Positions 24,065-35,249 of a stretch of DNA of 64,000 nucleotides are shown here, piece by piece. Positions within the stretch are counted from its first letter, which is position 1; every line of letters starts with the position of its first letter. Under the pieces are notes generated by a model. It ran no database searches. It worked only from the letters and a program-made list of their open reading frames with translations, and was not told the DNA's origin. The stretch covers positions 1,724,368 through 1,788,367 of the forward strand of contig NC_059481.1 of NCBI RefSeq assembly GCF_018139145.2, read 5' to 3'. The DNA is from Gymnogyps californianus. Taxonomy: Eukaryota; Chordata; Aves; Accipitriformes; Cathartidae. The position numbers and the translations under genes are program-made.

Positions 24065-26028
24065 TAGGTACAGGCAAAAAAATGGAAAAGCAATGCTTCC
24101 TACTTGGTGAACTGTGGATAGGCTGGGTGGTACAGTGTGCTGGAAATCTTGTGTGCATCTTCCCGGCTTGCTTTCATATCTTGCAAGCGGTTTTGCCTCG
24201 GGTACTCGGAGTTAAAACGGAAGAAATTGTGGGACAATAAGCTGCAGTAATTTTTTAAGAAAAAGATATTATGTCTTTGAATGGAGCTGTTTAAAAAACC
24301 TAGATTTCATCAGTCAGCCTTAGTGTACCAACTTTTTTGGTGAGTGTATCAGAATAGAAAGTGTCATCAGATACGTGTACCTGAGTTAAAAAAGGCTGTT
24401 TGTTTGCAGAAGCTAGGGGAAGTTGCCTGCTTCTCTAGAAACAGTTTTCAAAAAACCATTCTTTATTTTCTGCAGATGAGGATCACATTCTTTCACTGTA
24501 ATCAGTACATGATCTGCTGAAGTACAAGTAGTCTGCAGTCCAGCAAGCTGTTTAAATATTATTTTCTAAGTTCCTTTCCTTATATGGGATCGGAAATATC
24601 ATAGCTCATTCTAGCTGTTTACACGTAGATTTCTAGTACTCTGGATATCTTGCTAGGGCTGACCTAGCTTGATCAATAGTTCAATGAAAAATTGATAGTG
24701 TGTTTTCAGCTTAGATCAATAATGAATCAATGATTTGGGGAGACTCCAAATACCACCTGTACAAAATATTTCTCATGGAAAAAAAGTATTTATGGCTGAA
24801 CCAATTATGCTGAAGAAATGGTCTAATAAGAAACTTGTGATCTAGAGGCATAATTGCAGGACAGGATGATGAAAGCTGAATCTTAATGTACAGCTTTGGA
24901 GTGATAAGAAAAACATTTATGGCTTAATTTTGTTAATATTCCTTCTCCTGTAGTTTAACACAAAAGAGAACACAGTTTGGAACAGGTGCAAAAATCCAAG
25001 GTTGTACTTAAAAAGACTGAACCAAGGAGACAGCGTAGCTATGAAGACAAAGATGCAATTTGTAAGCATGTGTAGAGTTCTGGAGAGTTTTGAAGGACAG
25101 GTGTTGATTTCTTGAACTTAATTTTTAAATAAAATAAAAAAAGCATGCCATTAACCACCAGGAACAACCACGTTTGTGAGAGATCACTTGTCTATGCCCC
25201 AGAGCAGTGATCTCATTCAACCAAAGCACCAGGTTAATTTTAAAAAGCCTTCACAAAACCCAGAGTGCCCAGTCACTCTTGTTCCACTTGCCCCAGCCCT
25301 TGCCACTTGGATCTTTGTGGCAGGCAGCCAGCAGCGTCCCTCTGCCAGCTGGGAGCCTGCCGGTATTCCTGTCTTGACCTCCTTCATCGCCTGGCAGTCT
25401 CTCTCTGTTGCCTGGCATTAGCTGAGGGCTTTTTCGATTCTGTATGTTAGAAAAATTAACTTTAGATCATGACTGTAAGCAGAATTATCTTCCAGATTTA
25501 CTTTGCAAGTAGTAGCATACCTTCTTTGCAGTGATAAACTCCAGTGCCTCTTCTACTTTGCTGTTTTATACCAGTGTTGTTGTCTTCTGTGTATTAAATT
25601 GCCCACTTTTTTTTGTAAGTCTAGTTGTTATCTGTGAAATACTATAAAGTAGATTTGTTCCAACACCACACACAAATAACAGACGGTTGGCCAAATATAG
25701 CCATGGTACTAGGTTGTTAAAGTAAGGCTAGGAATTTTTTTGTCCTGAGACCGATATCACAAAGATGAAATGACAAGCAAGTGGCTGAAGCTTGTTTTAT
25801 TTTGAATTTAATTTAAATTTAAACTTTAAAATAATGTAGTGTAGGCTGGTAGTATACTCTAATTGTAGCTTGAAATAATTTCCTTTTTCTTAAGCCCCTT
25901 TGACTACACTGAAAAATCTCTTTATTTAGTAGTTCCACCTATCTCATTCTTTCAAGGTTACCGGTAAGCTGGAAGGAGGAGCCGGGTGATAAGGGGGGAA
26001 TCTGGAGTGAATAAAATACAGACCTTTT

Positions 26029-26063
<35 letters not shown>

Positions 26064-27505
26064 TGGTTACTGAAGGTGACGGTCTGTAGCAGTTCTTAGC
26101 AATCCTTGGTGAGCTGCAGCTTAACCTTGAATTGTATAGTGGGGAAAGAGCTCCCATTTCCTATCTGATCACTTAATGAAGACTCAATTATATTTTTGGC
26201 ATAGCATTTAGAGAATGATCTATGAGTTGCATGCAAAATTAATGATATTTAATTTAATCGATGAGATATCACAGACACCTTAGTCTAATAATAAGTTTTG
26301 ACCATGTTAATACTAATTTTTTCCCTATGAACTGAAAGCAAGTTATGCAAACTTAATGAGCTCTTCTTGTAATGTTCTCCTCGGCTTGCTGTTTGGATGT
26401 GAACTTTGCATCTGATACGCTTTTGGTTTGGTGGGGCGGCTTTCAGTCACCAGCCCTTTAGGCATTCGGTTTTGGTGCAGATTGAACTTGTGACAGCCAG
26501 TACTTTGTACTGCAGACCTGGGAAGTGGCACTGCAGGTTTCCCCAGCCATTACGCTTACTTGGAGTCCCAGTCAAGTGGTAAACCTTCAGATTAACTGGG
26601 GTTTTCTAGTTTGTTTGTGTATTTAGTCTTATACGCACTCATTTCTTGTTGAAAAATTGACTCGATCTGTGTGAACAATGCTAACCGCTCACCAAAAGAT
26701 GCTCTCCTTCCAGTGTCATCGTTGCCCCTTTGTTTTTGTTGTGCTTTGTGGTTGTGAGACCTTGCTTTGCCTTGCCTTTTTTCACTCGCCTGTTCCAGAG
26801 AGAGCTCTCATTAGACAGTGTCCTTTTATGTTTTGTGGTCTTTTTCTGTCATGTGGTCCTGCAGTGTAGCCCCAGATTTTCTAAAATCTCTAGATAATTA
26901 TAGTTCCCAAGGAGATCTCTGATTAAATACATTCTGGTAAAAATAGTTCACCTAGATTACCAATTTAAAATAGGTAGCACTAGTATCCAGGGTCACCTTT
27001 TTCTCTGTATATTTAAACAGTTGAACTGGTGAGATGAAGCCCAAGTTCATTTCCCCAAATTGCATGGGACTGAAGATATGCAAGAAGTCATACCTTGTGC
27101 AAGAGATGTCCTTGGCCAGCACACCGCCTGCTTCACTGGACATATTTATGAAGACCACTCGGACCGCTTTAGCAATAAAATTAATTTGAATGCTGAGGTA
27201 GATCTAATGCCGTTATTGGTTAAGTCTCTAATGATCTGTTGTATGCTTTACCAAAACCCATGGATTTATCATCTGCCCCATTGATAGTTTTAGCTTAACT
27301 TTTGCTTTAGAAATCATGATGTACGTACACACATCAGCATAGCTGTACAAATGTATTTTATATATAAGAATATATAAAAATAAGTCAGTGTATAACTCGG
27401 TATAAGAAGATTTTTGTATGCCTGTATTGTGTGCAGACGGTGAAATGAAGGTGACCTAGCTCTGGGCGCTCAGATTAGATAGTGTTGTATAATGTCTTAC
27501 TTCAC
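24065..27505. other. Intronic stretch with a (T)n(GT)n tract
   Basis: No exon was recognised. A moderately GC-rich patch at 25260-25430 gives overlapping frames (25176-25421, 25265-25450) without domains. A compound simple repeat lies at 26025-26065. Confidence 0.5.
26025..26065 (+). repeat. Compound microsatellite (T)26(GT)7
   Basis: A 26-bp T run is followed directly by about seven GT units. It is likely to vary in length between individuals. Confidence 0.9.
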
Positions 27506-27514
27506 AAGATTCCT

Positions 27515-27720
27515 GACACGCTTTAGCCCGTGGCTCGCTGAGCGCTGGCCCATCTGCCCACCCTGGCTGCGGTTCCTCCCAGCAGCTGAGTCACGCTGGG
27601 CACTCCTGTAGGCTTTTGTTATTGGCACAAACTCTTGTGCCAAATATTTAACAGTCCCCTCATCCCCCAACTTTTCCCTCATCTTCTGCCGAAGCGGGGA
27701 GGAAGCCTTGCATGGATTAC
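27515..27720. promoter_or_regulatory. GC-rich islet with NF-E2 site and palindrome
   Basis: About eight CpG lie within 200 bp of AT-rich surroundings. It includes gctgagtca (27585-27593), the core NF-E2/MAF-NRF2 type element, and a perfect inverted repeat (27622-27643). The minus-strand 61-codon frame across it has no domain. A regulatory role is inferred from composition and motifs only. Confidence 0.4.
27622..27643. repeat. Perfect 9-bp inverted repeat, 4-bp spacer
   Basis: The arms ttggcacaa and ttgtgccaa flank the spacer actc. The half-sites ttggc/gccaa resemble NFI half-sites, but the spacing (12 bp between them) is wider than the NFI standard of 5 bp. Confidence 0.85.
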
Positions 27721-27724
27721 TGTG

Positions 27725-30170
27725 GCTGGGAGTAGTCTGGGAAGGAGATACTGTTAGAACTCAAACTGTTAAGCGTGAAAATGTGAGTAACTTGCCCCTC
27801 CCTTTTTTACTTCATGTTTACAAAGATGAAAAGCACTTTTAATATATGCAAGCTATGTATTTTAAAACTTTGGGAGACAAAGTAATTACATTTTAATATT
27901 GGCTGTAAGAAATCTCTGCTGCATAGAAACCCTAATGAAATAAGGGCAAAGCATCTTATTTAATATTCTGTGATTTATATCCCCCCTCATGTGCAAGCAA
28001 GATAATAGTGCAGTTAGTGAAGGAGGACCTCAGTAGTGCGTGTTGTTGGGTGATTCAAAGCCAGAACATCTAAGATAAACAATGTTTTACAGAAACTTAA
28101 CAGGTTTTGATTAAAAAAAAAAAAGTGAACATATTAATGTTTTATTTGTATATGCAGAATGGTGCTGTTCTTAAAGCGCGTTACCTCATAGAGGCTGCTT
28201 CTTTTGACCAGTTCCCAGCTTCAGTTTGCCCACTTCCTTTTATAATCAGATCTGTAGCAGTGGATGTTTCTGTTACAGAGCTGATACAACGATTTTACAT
28301 GCCCTTGTCTGGGACTTTTTCATGGTTAACGGTGACATGAGTGCTTGGCTCTCCTGGAAAGCTGTATTTCATCCCTCTTATGACTGAAAGGAGGTGGTTC
28401 AGTAGTTCTGTTTTCTGGTTGTAGTTCTTAAAACAAACCAAAAAACCCACCGAAAATTCTAAACAAAAAAACCCCACCACACGTTATTCGACAATAATTT
28501 TCGTGGAATTTTTTGTTTAAAAAGTGCGAATTACTCTGCTAGAAAATATAGCTTCCCATTTGTCGTAGCCATCATGTGCTGTGAATTGATTGAAATAAGC
28601 TTTTTTTCTCCCCTTAAACATAGCTTCTAAGTGTTAATTGTAGACTTACCAAGGACTGCAATCTAATTATCTGATTATACTGTGATTAAGGTATGTTTGA
28701 GTTAGGAAAGTTTCTCAGGAGAAGGTTGTACAGGCTATTTACATAAAACCTCAGAATGGACAGGGAAAATGAGACTAAAGGCATTTTTAGCTTTATAATA
28801 GTGTGTGACAGTGGTCAGTGGTGGATGCCTATGCGGAGCAGATCTGCCCTTCAGCTGCAAATGTTTGTGGTTTTATCTTAAAGGTAGTATTTTGGTGACT
28901 GGGACAAATTACAGCAGAAATTCTTAAAGAATCTGGGAAAAGCTTTGCCGTAACATCTTTTGGAACTTGTTTTATGCTGCGATGCTTGAGCTAACTTATT
29001 TGTGTAAATTGCTTTATATTTTAATGCTGTTCTATCAACGTGTATTATTTAAAATAGAAAGCTTGTTGCAGCAAGCATTGACTGTGATGCAAATGTGAAG
29101 GATATGCCAAAAACCTTACCTTAATGCTAGCTAGAAAGCTAAAATAGAAGAGAAGACTAGACCTGTTGATGTGTAGTAGGTTATAGGAAATGAAAAAACG
29201 ACTGCAGTTGAAGGGTGTTTAGATCCTTGTGTTCCTTCCTCATGTTGGTGGTGATAATCACTGCTGGCCTTGGAGGGAGCAGTCACATCTGAGAAGTTCT
29301 GTCACGCTGTCCTTACAGATCTGGAGCTGGCAGGTGGTGACAGCTTACTCTGCGCTTTGGTTATGGTAAGTGCAGCGCAGCTGGTAGATACGCAGTCACA
29401 AACATCTGAACCAGTTTCCACTGCAGATGAATGGGTCAGCTTCTGCAGTTTGGAGCTTACCTGGAGTCAAGAATGGATGTAAAGATGCACTTGGGGACAC
29501 TGAAGGATGTTACGGTAGTTAACAGCTCTGTGTCAAGGTTGAAGTCTTCGCTGAGTCTCTTGGTCATTGGATTTGTGTGCTCTGTGCTTAGTGCTAAAAC
29601 AATGCACTGAACATCGCTGGTAGCGTAAGCAAAGCCATAATTACAATGTGAGCAAGCTCAACAGTCAAGCGATTGTGTTCGGATTAGGTGAGGTTGTGTT
29701 ACAGCCTCATGGTTCCTCCACGAATGTGTTGCTTTTTTCAAATAGGTTTTGCAAAATCCTACTTCTGGGATGAATGGCAGGTGCAGTTTTGAGCGGTATT
29801 CTGCCGAGAATCAGATCTGTCCTTCCTGTTGCCAGTCTGAATACCTAGCAGGTGTGATTTTTCAGACTGTATTGGTATAGTATATCCTCCTCCTTGTTTC
29901 TATGTATGGTAACAGATGGATCAGGCACTCTGTGTAGCTTTTATTGCTGGACTCCTCAGAAAAGATCTTTCCTAATGTTGCCATTATTGTAGCTTAATGT
30001 GCTGCTTCCTGTCATTTCTGTGCTTTTAATTTGAAGATATTTAACCATAGCTCGCTGTTGCGATATGTCACAAATGAAATAATGGAAAGCCAGTTTGGGG
30101 GCGTATCTCTCACCGTGCTTTCCTGCTTTGGATGCTTGTAGACTTCTTGCTTGCTTGCCTTCTATTGTTG
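27725..30170. other. AT-rich intronic stretch, no gene
   Basis: A 47-bp segment at 29319-29365 is bracketed by ccttacag and g/gtaagt and could be spliced, but it is not similar to any known exon. A 12-bp A run starts near 28113. Nothing else was recognised. Confidence 0.5.
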
Positions 30171-30177
30171 CATGTCC

Positions 30178-30306
30178 TTGGAGAAGCTTAAAGCTTGGCT
30201 GGCCAGATCCCTGAGCAACCTGGTCTAAATGGGCCTGCTTGGAGCAGATGGCTGGGCTAGATGACCTCCAGAGGTCCCTTCCAACCCAGATTATTCTGTT
30301 GTTCTG
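30178..30306 (+). mobile_element. CR1 LINE 3' end, sense
   Basis: It contains gatccctgagcaacctggtc, then tgggctagatgacctccaga, then ggtcccttccaacccagatt, ending attattctgttgttctg. This is the standard CR1 3' UTR end with a slightly altered terminal octamer. The copy is 5' truncated, and the minus-strand frame across it is a shadow. Confidence 0.93.
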
Positions 30307-31065
30307 GGACATGCAACTCCCTCAGCTGCGACATGTGAAAGGAAGCTCAGAACTGCATCCAAATTATGTTTTGTGAAGTATTATCAGCCAAAATTTTATT
30401 TCAGGCAGTAAGTTGCCAGGTAGTTTGATTCTGCTGAAACCAGGACAGCTGTCCAAGCAGGTTGAAGAGCTTTTTGTCATATGAAGGTAAATGATTCTCT
30501 TGTGAGAACGCTTTAAATTTGGTTACTGTCTATGAATTGGAAGAAATGTTAAGTATAAATACTTTGTGTCCTGTCTTTACTTAAAAGTTCTTTTCAGTAG
30601 CTCGCACTTCAGCTCTCCCTAGGCAGGTAAGCTTTTGCATCTTAAAAACTCAGGAGGCAGAGCCAAAGCAAAGGCTGATAGCAAACACAGTCTGCACAGG
30701 TTTTTTGAGCCATCTGTTACATGTCTGAAAGTTGTGCAGTTGTCAGTGCTGGAAACAGGTATTGCTCTGTTTCTGTGGAGTTGTTAGCTCCTTCTGGGGT
30801 TCTGTTGCCATAATTAGTCAAATTAATATTTCATCGGGTCTGTCTATTTGTTTAACAGCTTAAAAATGAAGTTGTGTGAAATGAGTACTGTCCTCCAATG
30901 TGATACGCAGAGTTCAGACCTGGGTCCTGTTTTGATATTATTTGAGCTGAAAAATTCTGTTTTGTATTAAGCAGAGAAAAATCTTGACCTGGAACCTTTC
31001 AAATAGCCAACCAGGTAGCTGTCAGACTATCGAACACGGCCTGTGCATGCCAATTCGGAGCGCAA

Positions 31066-31412
31066 ACAGGGTTAGCTGGAGCAGAGCCAGCAGGTTGAGG
31101 GAAGCGAGCTCGATGCTCAGTAGGCTGCATCCAGAATACTGCATCCAGTTTGGGGCTCCCCAATATGTTGGTGTCAAAGACTTTATTAAATTGGAGCAAG
31201 CTTGCTTGGCCCTCTACCAGCATGGCTGGGAGCTGAAGCACGTGCCTTAGGAGAGGCTTGTTTGGCCCAAAGAAGTCTCGGGGTGAGGGGACGGACCTCC
31301 TAGCAGCCTGCCGGTACCTAAAGGGAGGTTATTGAGGAGATGGAGCCAGGCTTCTCACAATGATGCATGGCAGAAGGACAAGCGACAACAATCTAAATAG
31401 AAACCTTGGAAG
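31066..31412 (+). mobile_element. CR1 LINE ORF2/3' fragment, sense
   Basis: Blocks in CR1 order are gagcagagccagcaggttga, atactgcatccagtttgggg, gagctgaagcacgtgcctta, gtacctaaagggaggttatt and gcagaaggacaagcgacaac. They cover the C-terminal end of the reverse-transcriptase ORF. Frameshifts and a short deletion break it. The 88-codon frame at 30984-31250 only partly follows the original frame. It lies about 760 bp past the previous CR1 tail in the same orientation, so it is a separate insertion. Confidence 0.85.
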
Positions 31413-31424
31413 TGAACTGTCAGC

Positions 31425-34400
31425 TGTTTATGAACAGTCTGATCCTGCCAGTACTCTGTAGCATCTATAACAACAGATGGCCTGTGCTGGCTTTTCTTTT
31501 TTTGGCCTTTTTTTAGTGGGCAGAATGAATATCACTAAAGGGAGACATCTCTCAGCTGAATCTAAGGAGAGGTTGTGCGCTGAACTCATCTTGCACTCTT
31601 TAGTCAAATTATTATTTAGGAGGTTTTACATAGTGAGAGTGAAATGAGAACTTCTACAGTTATGGGGAAATAAGGATAAAAGGGATATAAGCAAATTCCT
31701 TCTAACGATGACCTACAAATTTCCTTTTCTTAAGCATTTCTGACTGACTTAGTAATTCAGGTAGTACCCATATCTATATGATAACTTAGTTAATATATGC
31801 AATATTTGTATTTCCACTCTTCTGTATGTTCTTTTTAAACATGCTTACTTTCCCACTTTGATGAAATAATCTGTATTATAAATGAACAGATAAATCTGTT
31901 TTTTTCCTTGCATGTCTAGATAACATTTGCAAAGCTAATACTTGCAAATTTTTTGCTAATATATTTGCAAAGCTACAGTTACGCTTTTTATTTTATTCTG
32001 ACAAAAACTGCGCCAGTCAAAGCTACAGTACTTCATGGGAATTTAGGAGGTTAAGTCAGTAAACAAGCTAGATGAAAGCTTTTGTTTGTCTTCAGAAAAT
32101 GAAACAGGAAGCCATTTCATTAATACACTTTCAGAAGAGACAAGAATCTGCGTAAAGCTTTTAAAACTGGTCTTTCAGTTCATTTTACTGTACTTTCAAC
32201 TGAGATCAAATAGGGAAAGCGATGGCAGTTAGACATGCTCCATTAACATCCCATGGTTTATATTCTCAGTTCAAGTGAGACGTCCAACTCCACTGCTTTC
32301 CGGGAAGGTGCAGGAATGTCAGTCTTAACCCTGGTGCTTTCCTTCGCCCCTTTCCCTAGCAGAGAAGTGGACAGCCCACTCCCCTTTTGAAAAAGGAGAC
32401 ATCAAGAATCAGGAGTTAAATTGAGGCATTTGGCTATTTTTCTTCTAGCTTTTCTTGGCTTATAAAGAGCTCACTAACAGCTTAGTAGGAATCTGTTATG
32501 GAAAAATGTCAACTGAGTAAAATAACATGACTGCAAAGTTATAATAAAGGATTAGTGCAATTAGATTTTTTTCATGGATCTGTTTTGAATGCCTTGTATA
32601 AAAGGCATTAAATGTTTCCAGGATCAATGTGCGGAACTCACAGTTGGGAGGATGAAAAAAAAATGTTTGAAACTTGTAAAACTGATGTATTGTTGAGATG
32701 ACACAAATGAAGAGTTTTAGCCACTGCTCAGAGTAAAAAAAAAAAAAAGTAACTTGAAGGAGTTGTAACCCAGTGACGTGTTTGAGTAACTGCTTAAACG
32801 GTTTTTGTGGTGGGCACTGGTCTGTGACATAGTTCAGTGTTGTTTCTTCGCTTATTCTTGGCCACAGTTAAAATGTTCATTTGTGACTAGTTATCCCCTT
32901 TAAATATTGGAGCTGATCTGGATATCAGATTTTAATTTCTGCAACTGCAAATATCTCTAAATTTTTTACCAGTTCTGGATCTGCTAATTTGTCCTGAAAT
33001 CTGGTTCAGTAACATTCTGTTTTTGTAAGCCATATTGCATATATATATTTTTAATATGGCTAATTCATCGATGGTACTAATAAGATGTTTGGTTGATGTT
33101 TTTGATGGTTTTTCTAATTTTTACATGCTTGTCTTGAAAAAATAATTGAGGTTTGAAAAATAATTGGTTATAGAGGACTTTGGTAGGTGTACATGACTAT
33201 AGGGGTGTGTGTATATATATAACTTATATAAAAGTTGTGTGTATGGATAAAGTTTATATATATATGAGGGCTATATATATATGTAAATATAAATTAAAAA
33301 TAATTAAAAGGCGTGGAGTACATGACATGATTTGTCACTTAAAATTCACCAAGGTGGTTTATGCAGACTTCTAGATGGTTGCTACTATATTATGGCTGTA
33401 AATGTTCAACTTTAGAAGATCTTTGCCAAAGATTGTATCACCAGAAAGTTCACGTGATGGTGCAGTAGTACCTTACAACCACATACATAATACTGTAAAG
33501 TATCTGTACAAGGGGATGCTATAGCTGTTCAGTATGTTTACCTGTTGTCTTTCTGTACAGTGCTCTTACTGAGCAGTATAGTAATATAAAAATTAAGCAT
33601 AACTGCTTATTTAAAAAATATTGCTACTACTTATGGTGCAGTTGAGACACATTGGTTGTAATATTAAAGCTGCCCTTTCCTCTCTTCTCTTTGCCAACTT
33701 AGTGTTTTCTCTGAGCAATGTTTCATGTGTGGCAAGCTCTTCTCACTTGTGTGACTTGTTGATGCGACCACAGGCTTCAATCTCCGAGTGGGTGTGCTTG
33801 GACGTAGGGGCATGTTACTGGAATACAGAATCCAGGTATTTTTTTGCCTTCATTCTCCATTTGATTGAAAGACAACTTTTTAAATCGCAAGGTTCGTTCT
33901 TACATTTTCCAAGGGGTCAAAACTAGGCAAATTGCTAATCTTCTGTTTCTCTAGTGTGAAGTACCTTGCTTATTTTTCTGTAGTTCAATTAGTGTTCAGT
34001 GTGTGATTTTTCACTCTTGCTAGGGAAATGAATTTAACTCTCATTACAGTAGCTTTTCCTCAGTGACCATCAAATGCTCTACCCCAAGGCATTTGTCTGC
34101 CTCAGTTATTACAATGCTAGCAGGATCTTCAAACACGAACAGTCAACCCTCAATTTAAAAAAGGAGAGAGATGGGTGGAGGGGAAAAAACATTGAGAACT
34201 CGGACTATGCAGAATCCGATGAAGGCTTTGCATAGTGTTCGGTTAGTGTGGATGCTCGGATGTTGTGCAGTGGTCAACAGAGAGACTCTCTGTATCAGAG
34301 GCTTGTATTTCACTAACTGGAACAAAAGCGGGCCTCTCCTGAAGTTTTTATCTTTAGACTGTACAGCTTTTATTTGGGGCTTCTCAAACAACAAATACAG

Positions 34401-34530
34401 CAAACCCTTACACTCAATAGCGAATCTAAACAAACTGGTGATATACTGGTTATCTGTTATTTCCTCCAGTTCCCTGATGCATTATTTATCTTGGTGCTGG
34501 TGTTGCTGGAATGGGCCGCAGTTTTCCGTG
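31425..34530. other. AT-rich stretch with TA microsatellite
   Basis: No exon was recognised. Landmarks are a 14-bp A run at 32735-32748, a 9-bp inverted repeat (agccatatt, 33028-33036, with aatatggct, 33053-33061) and TA-rich DNA at 33206-33300. Open frames on both strands at 34155-34626 have no domain; the plus one runs into the CR1. Confidence 0.55.
33206..33300. repeat. TA-rich imperfect microsatellite
   Basis: Three short (TA)n runs, the longest about 10 bp, alternate with TGTG and AAATT words. It is imperfect and probably an old expanded tract. Confidence 0.75.
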
Positions 34531-34536
34531 TCACTT

Positions 34537-35245
34537 CATAGAATCACAGAATGGTTTGGGTTGGAAGGGACCTTAAAGATCACTAGTTCCAACCCCCCTG
34601 CCGTGGGCAGGGACACCTTCCACTAGACCAGGTTGCTCAAAGCCCCATCCAGCCTGGCCTTGAACACTGCCAGGGATGGGGCATCCACAGCCTCTCTGGG
34701 CAACGTGTTCCAGTGCCTCACCACCCTCACAGTGAAGAACTTCTTCCTTACATCTCATCTAAATCTGCCCTCTTGCAGTTTAAAGCCATTGCCCCTTGTC
34801 CTATCATGACATGCCCTTGTAAAGAGTCCCTCTCCAGCTTTCTTGTAGGCCCCCTTTAGGTACTGGAAGGCTGCTGTAAGGTCTCCCCAGAGCCTTCTCT
34901 TCTCTAGGCTAACAACCCCAACTCTCTCAGCCTGTCTCTTCACAGGAGAGGTGCTCCAGTCCTCTAACATCTTTGTGGTCCTCCTCTGGACTCGCTCCAA
35001 CAGGTCCATGTCCTTCTTACTCTGGTGGCCCCAGAGCTGAACGCAGTACTGCAGGTGGGGTCTCACAAGAGTGGAGTAGAGGGGGAGAATCACCTCCCTC
35101 AGCCTGCTGGCCACGCTGCTTTTGATGCAGCCCAGGATATGGTTGGCTTTCTGGGCTGCAGGTGCACATTGCCGGGCCATGTTGAGCTTCTCATCAACCA
35201 ACACCCCCAAGTCCTTCTCCTCAGGGCTGCTCTCAGTCCACTTGA
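34537..35245 (-). mobile_element. CR1 LINE, 5' truncated, best preserved here
   Basis: On the minus strand this runs from the C-terminal part of ORF2 to the 3' end. The 3' terminus is at 34537, where catagaatcacagaat is the reverse of the terminal octamer repeat. An uninterrupted frame (35210-34755, about 151 residues) carries the CR1 signature words [11 protein letters not shown] (reading in from just upstream), [17 protein letters not shown] sequence and the [24 protein letters not shown] end; the true ORF continues a few codons further upstream than the first Met. The reverse-transcriptase catalytic part is missing, so it cannot move. The intact frame suggests it is the most recent CR1 here. 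It is antisense to NEO1. Confidence 0.96.
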
Positions 35246-35249
35246 GGGC

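Noticed and set aside
23737..24158. Overlapping frames of 107 codons (plus) and 100 codons (minus) in the CpG-rich islet
   Set aside because: High GC makes stops rare. The Pro/Gly/Arg-rich peptides have no domain or leader, and the plus-strand peptide does not resemble NEO1 exon 1.
27622..27643. Inverted repeat as an NFI site
   Set aside because: The half-sites are 12 bp apart rather than the NFI spacing of 5, so it is recorded only as a palindrome.
34171..34626. 151-codon plus-strand frame
   Set aside because: It runs from unique DNA into the tail of the antisense CR1; it is accidental and has no domain.
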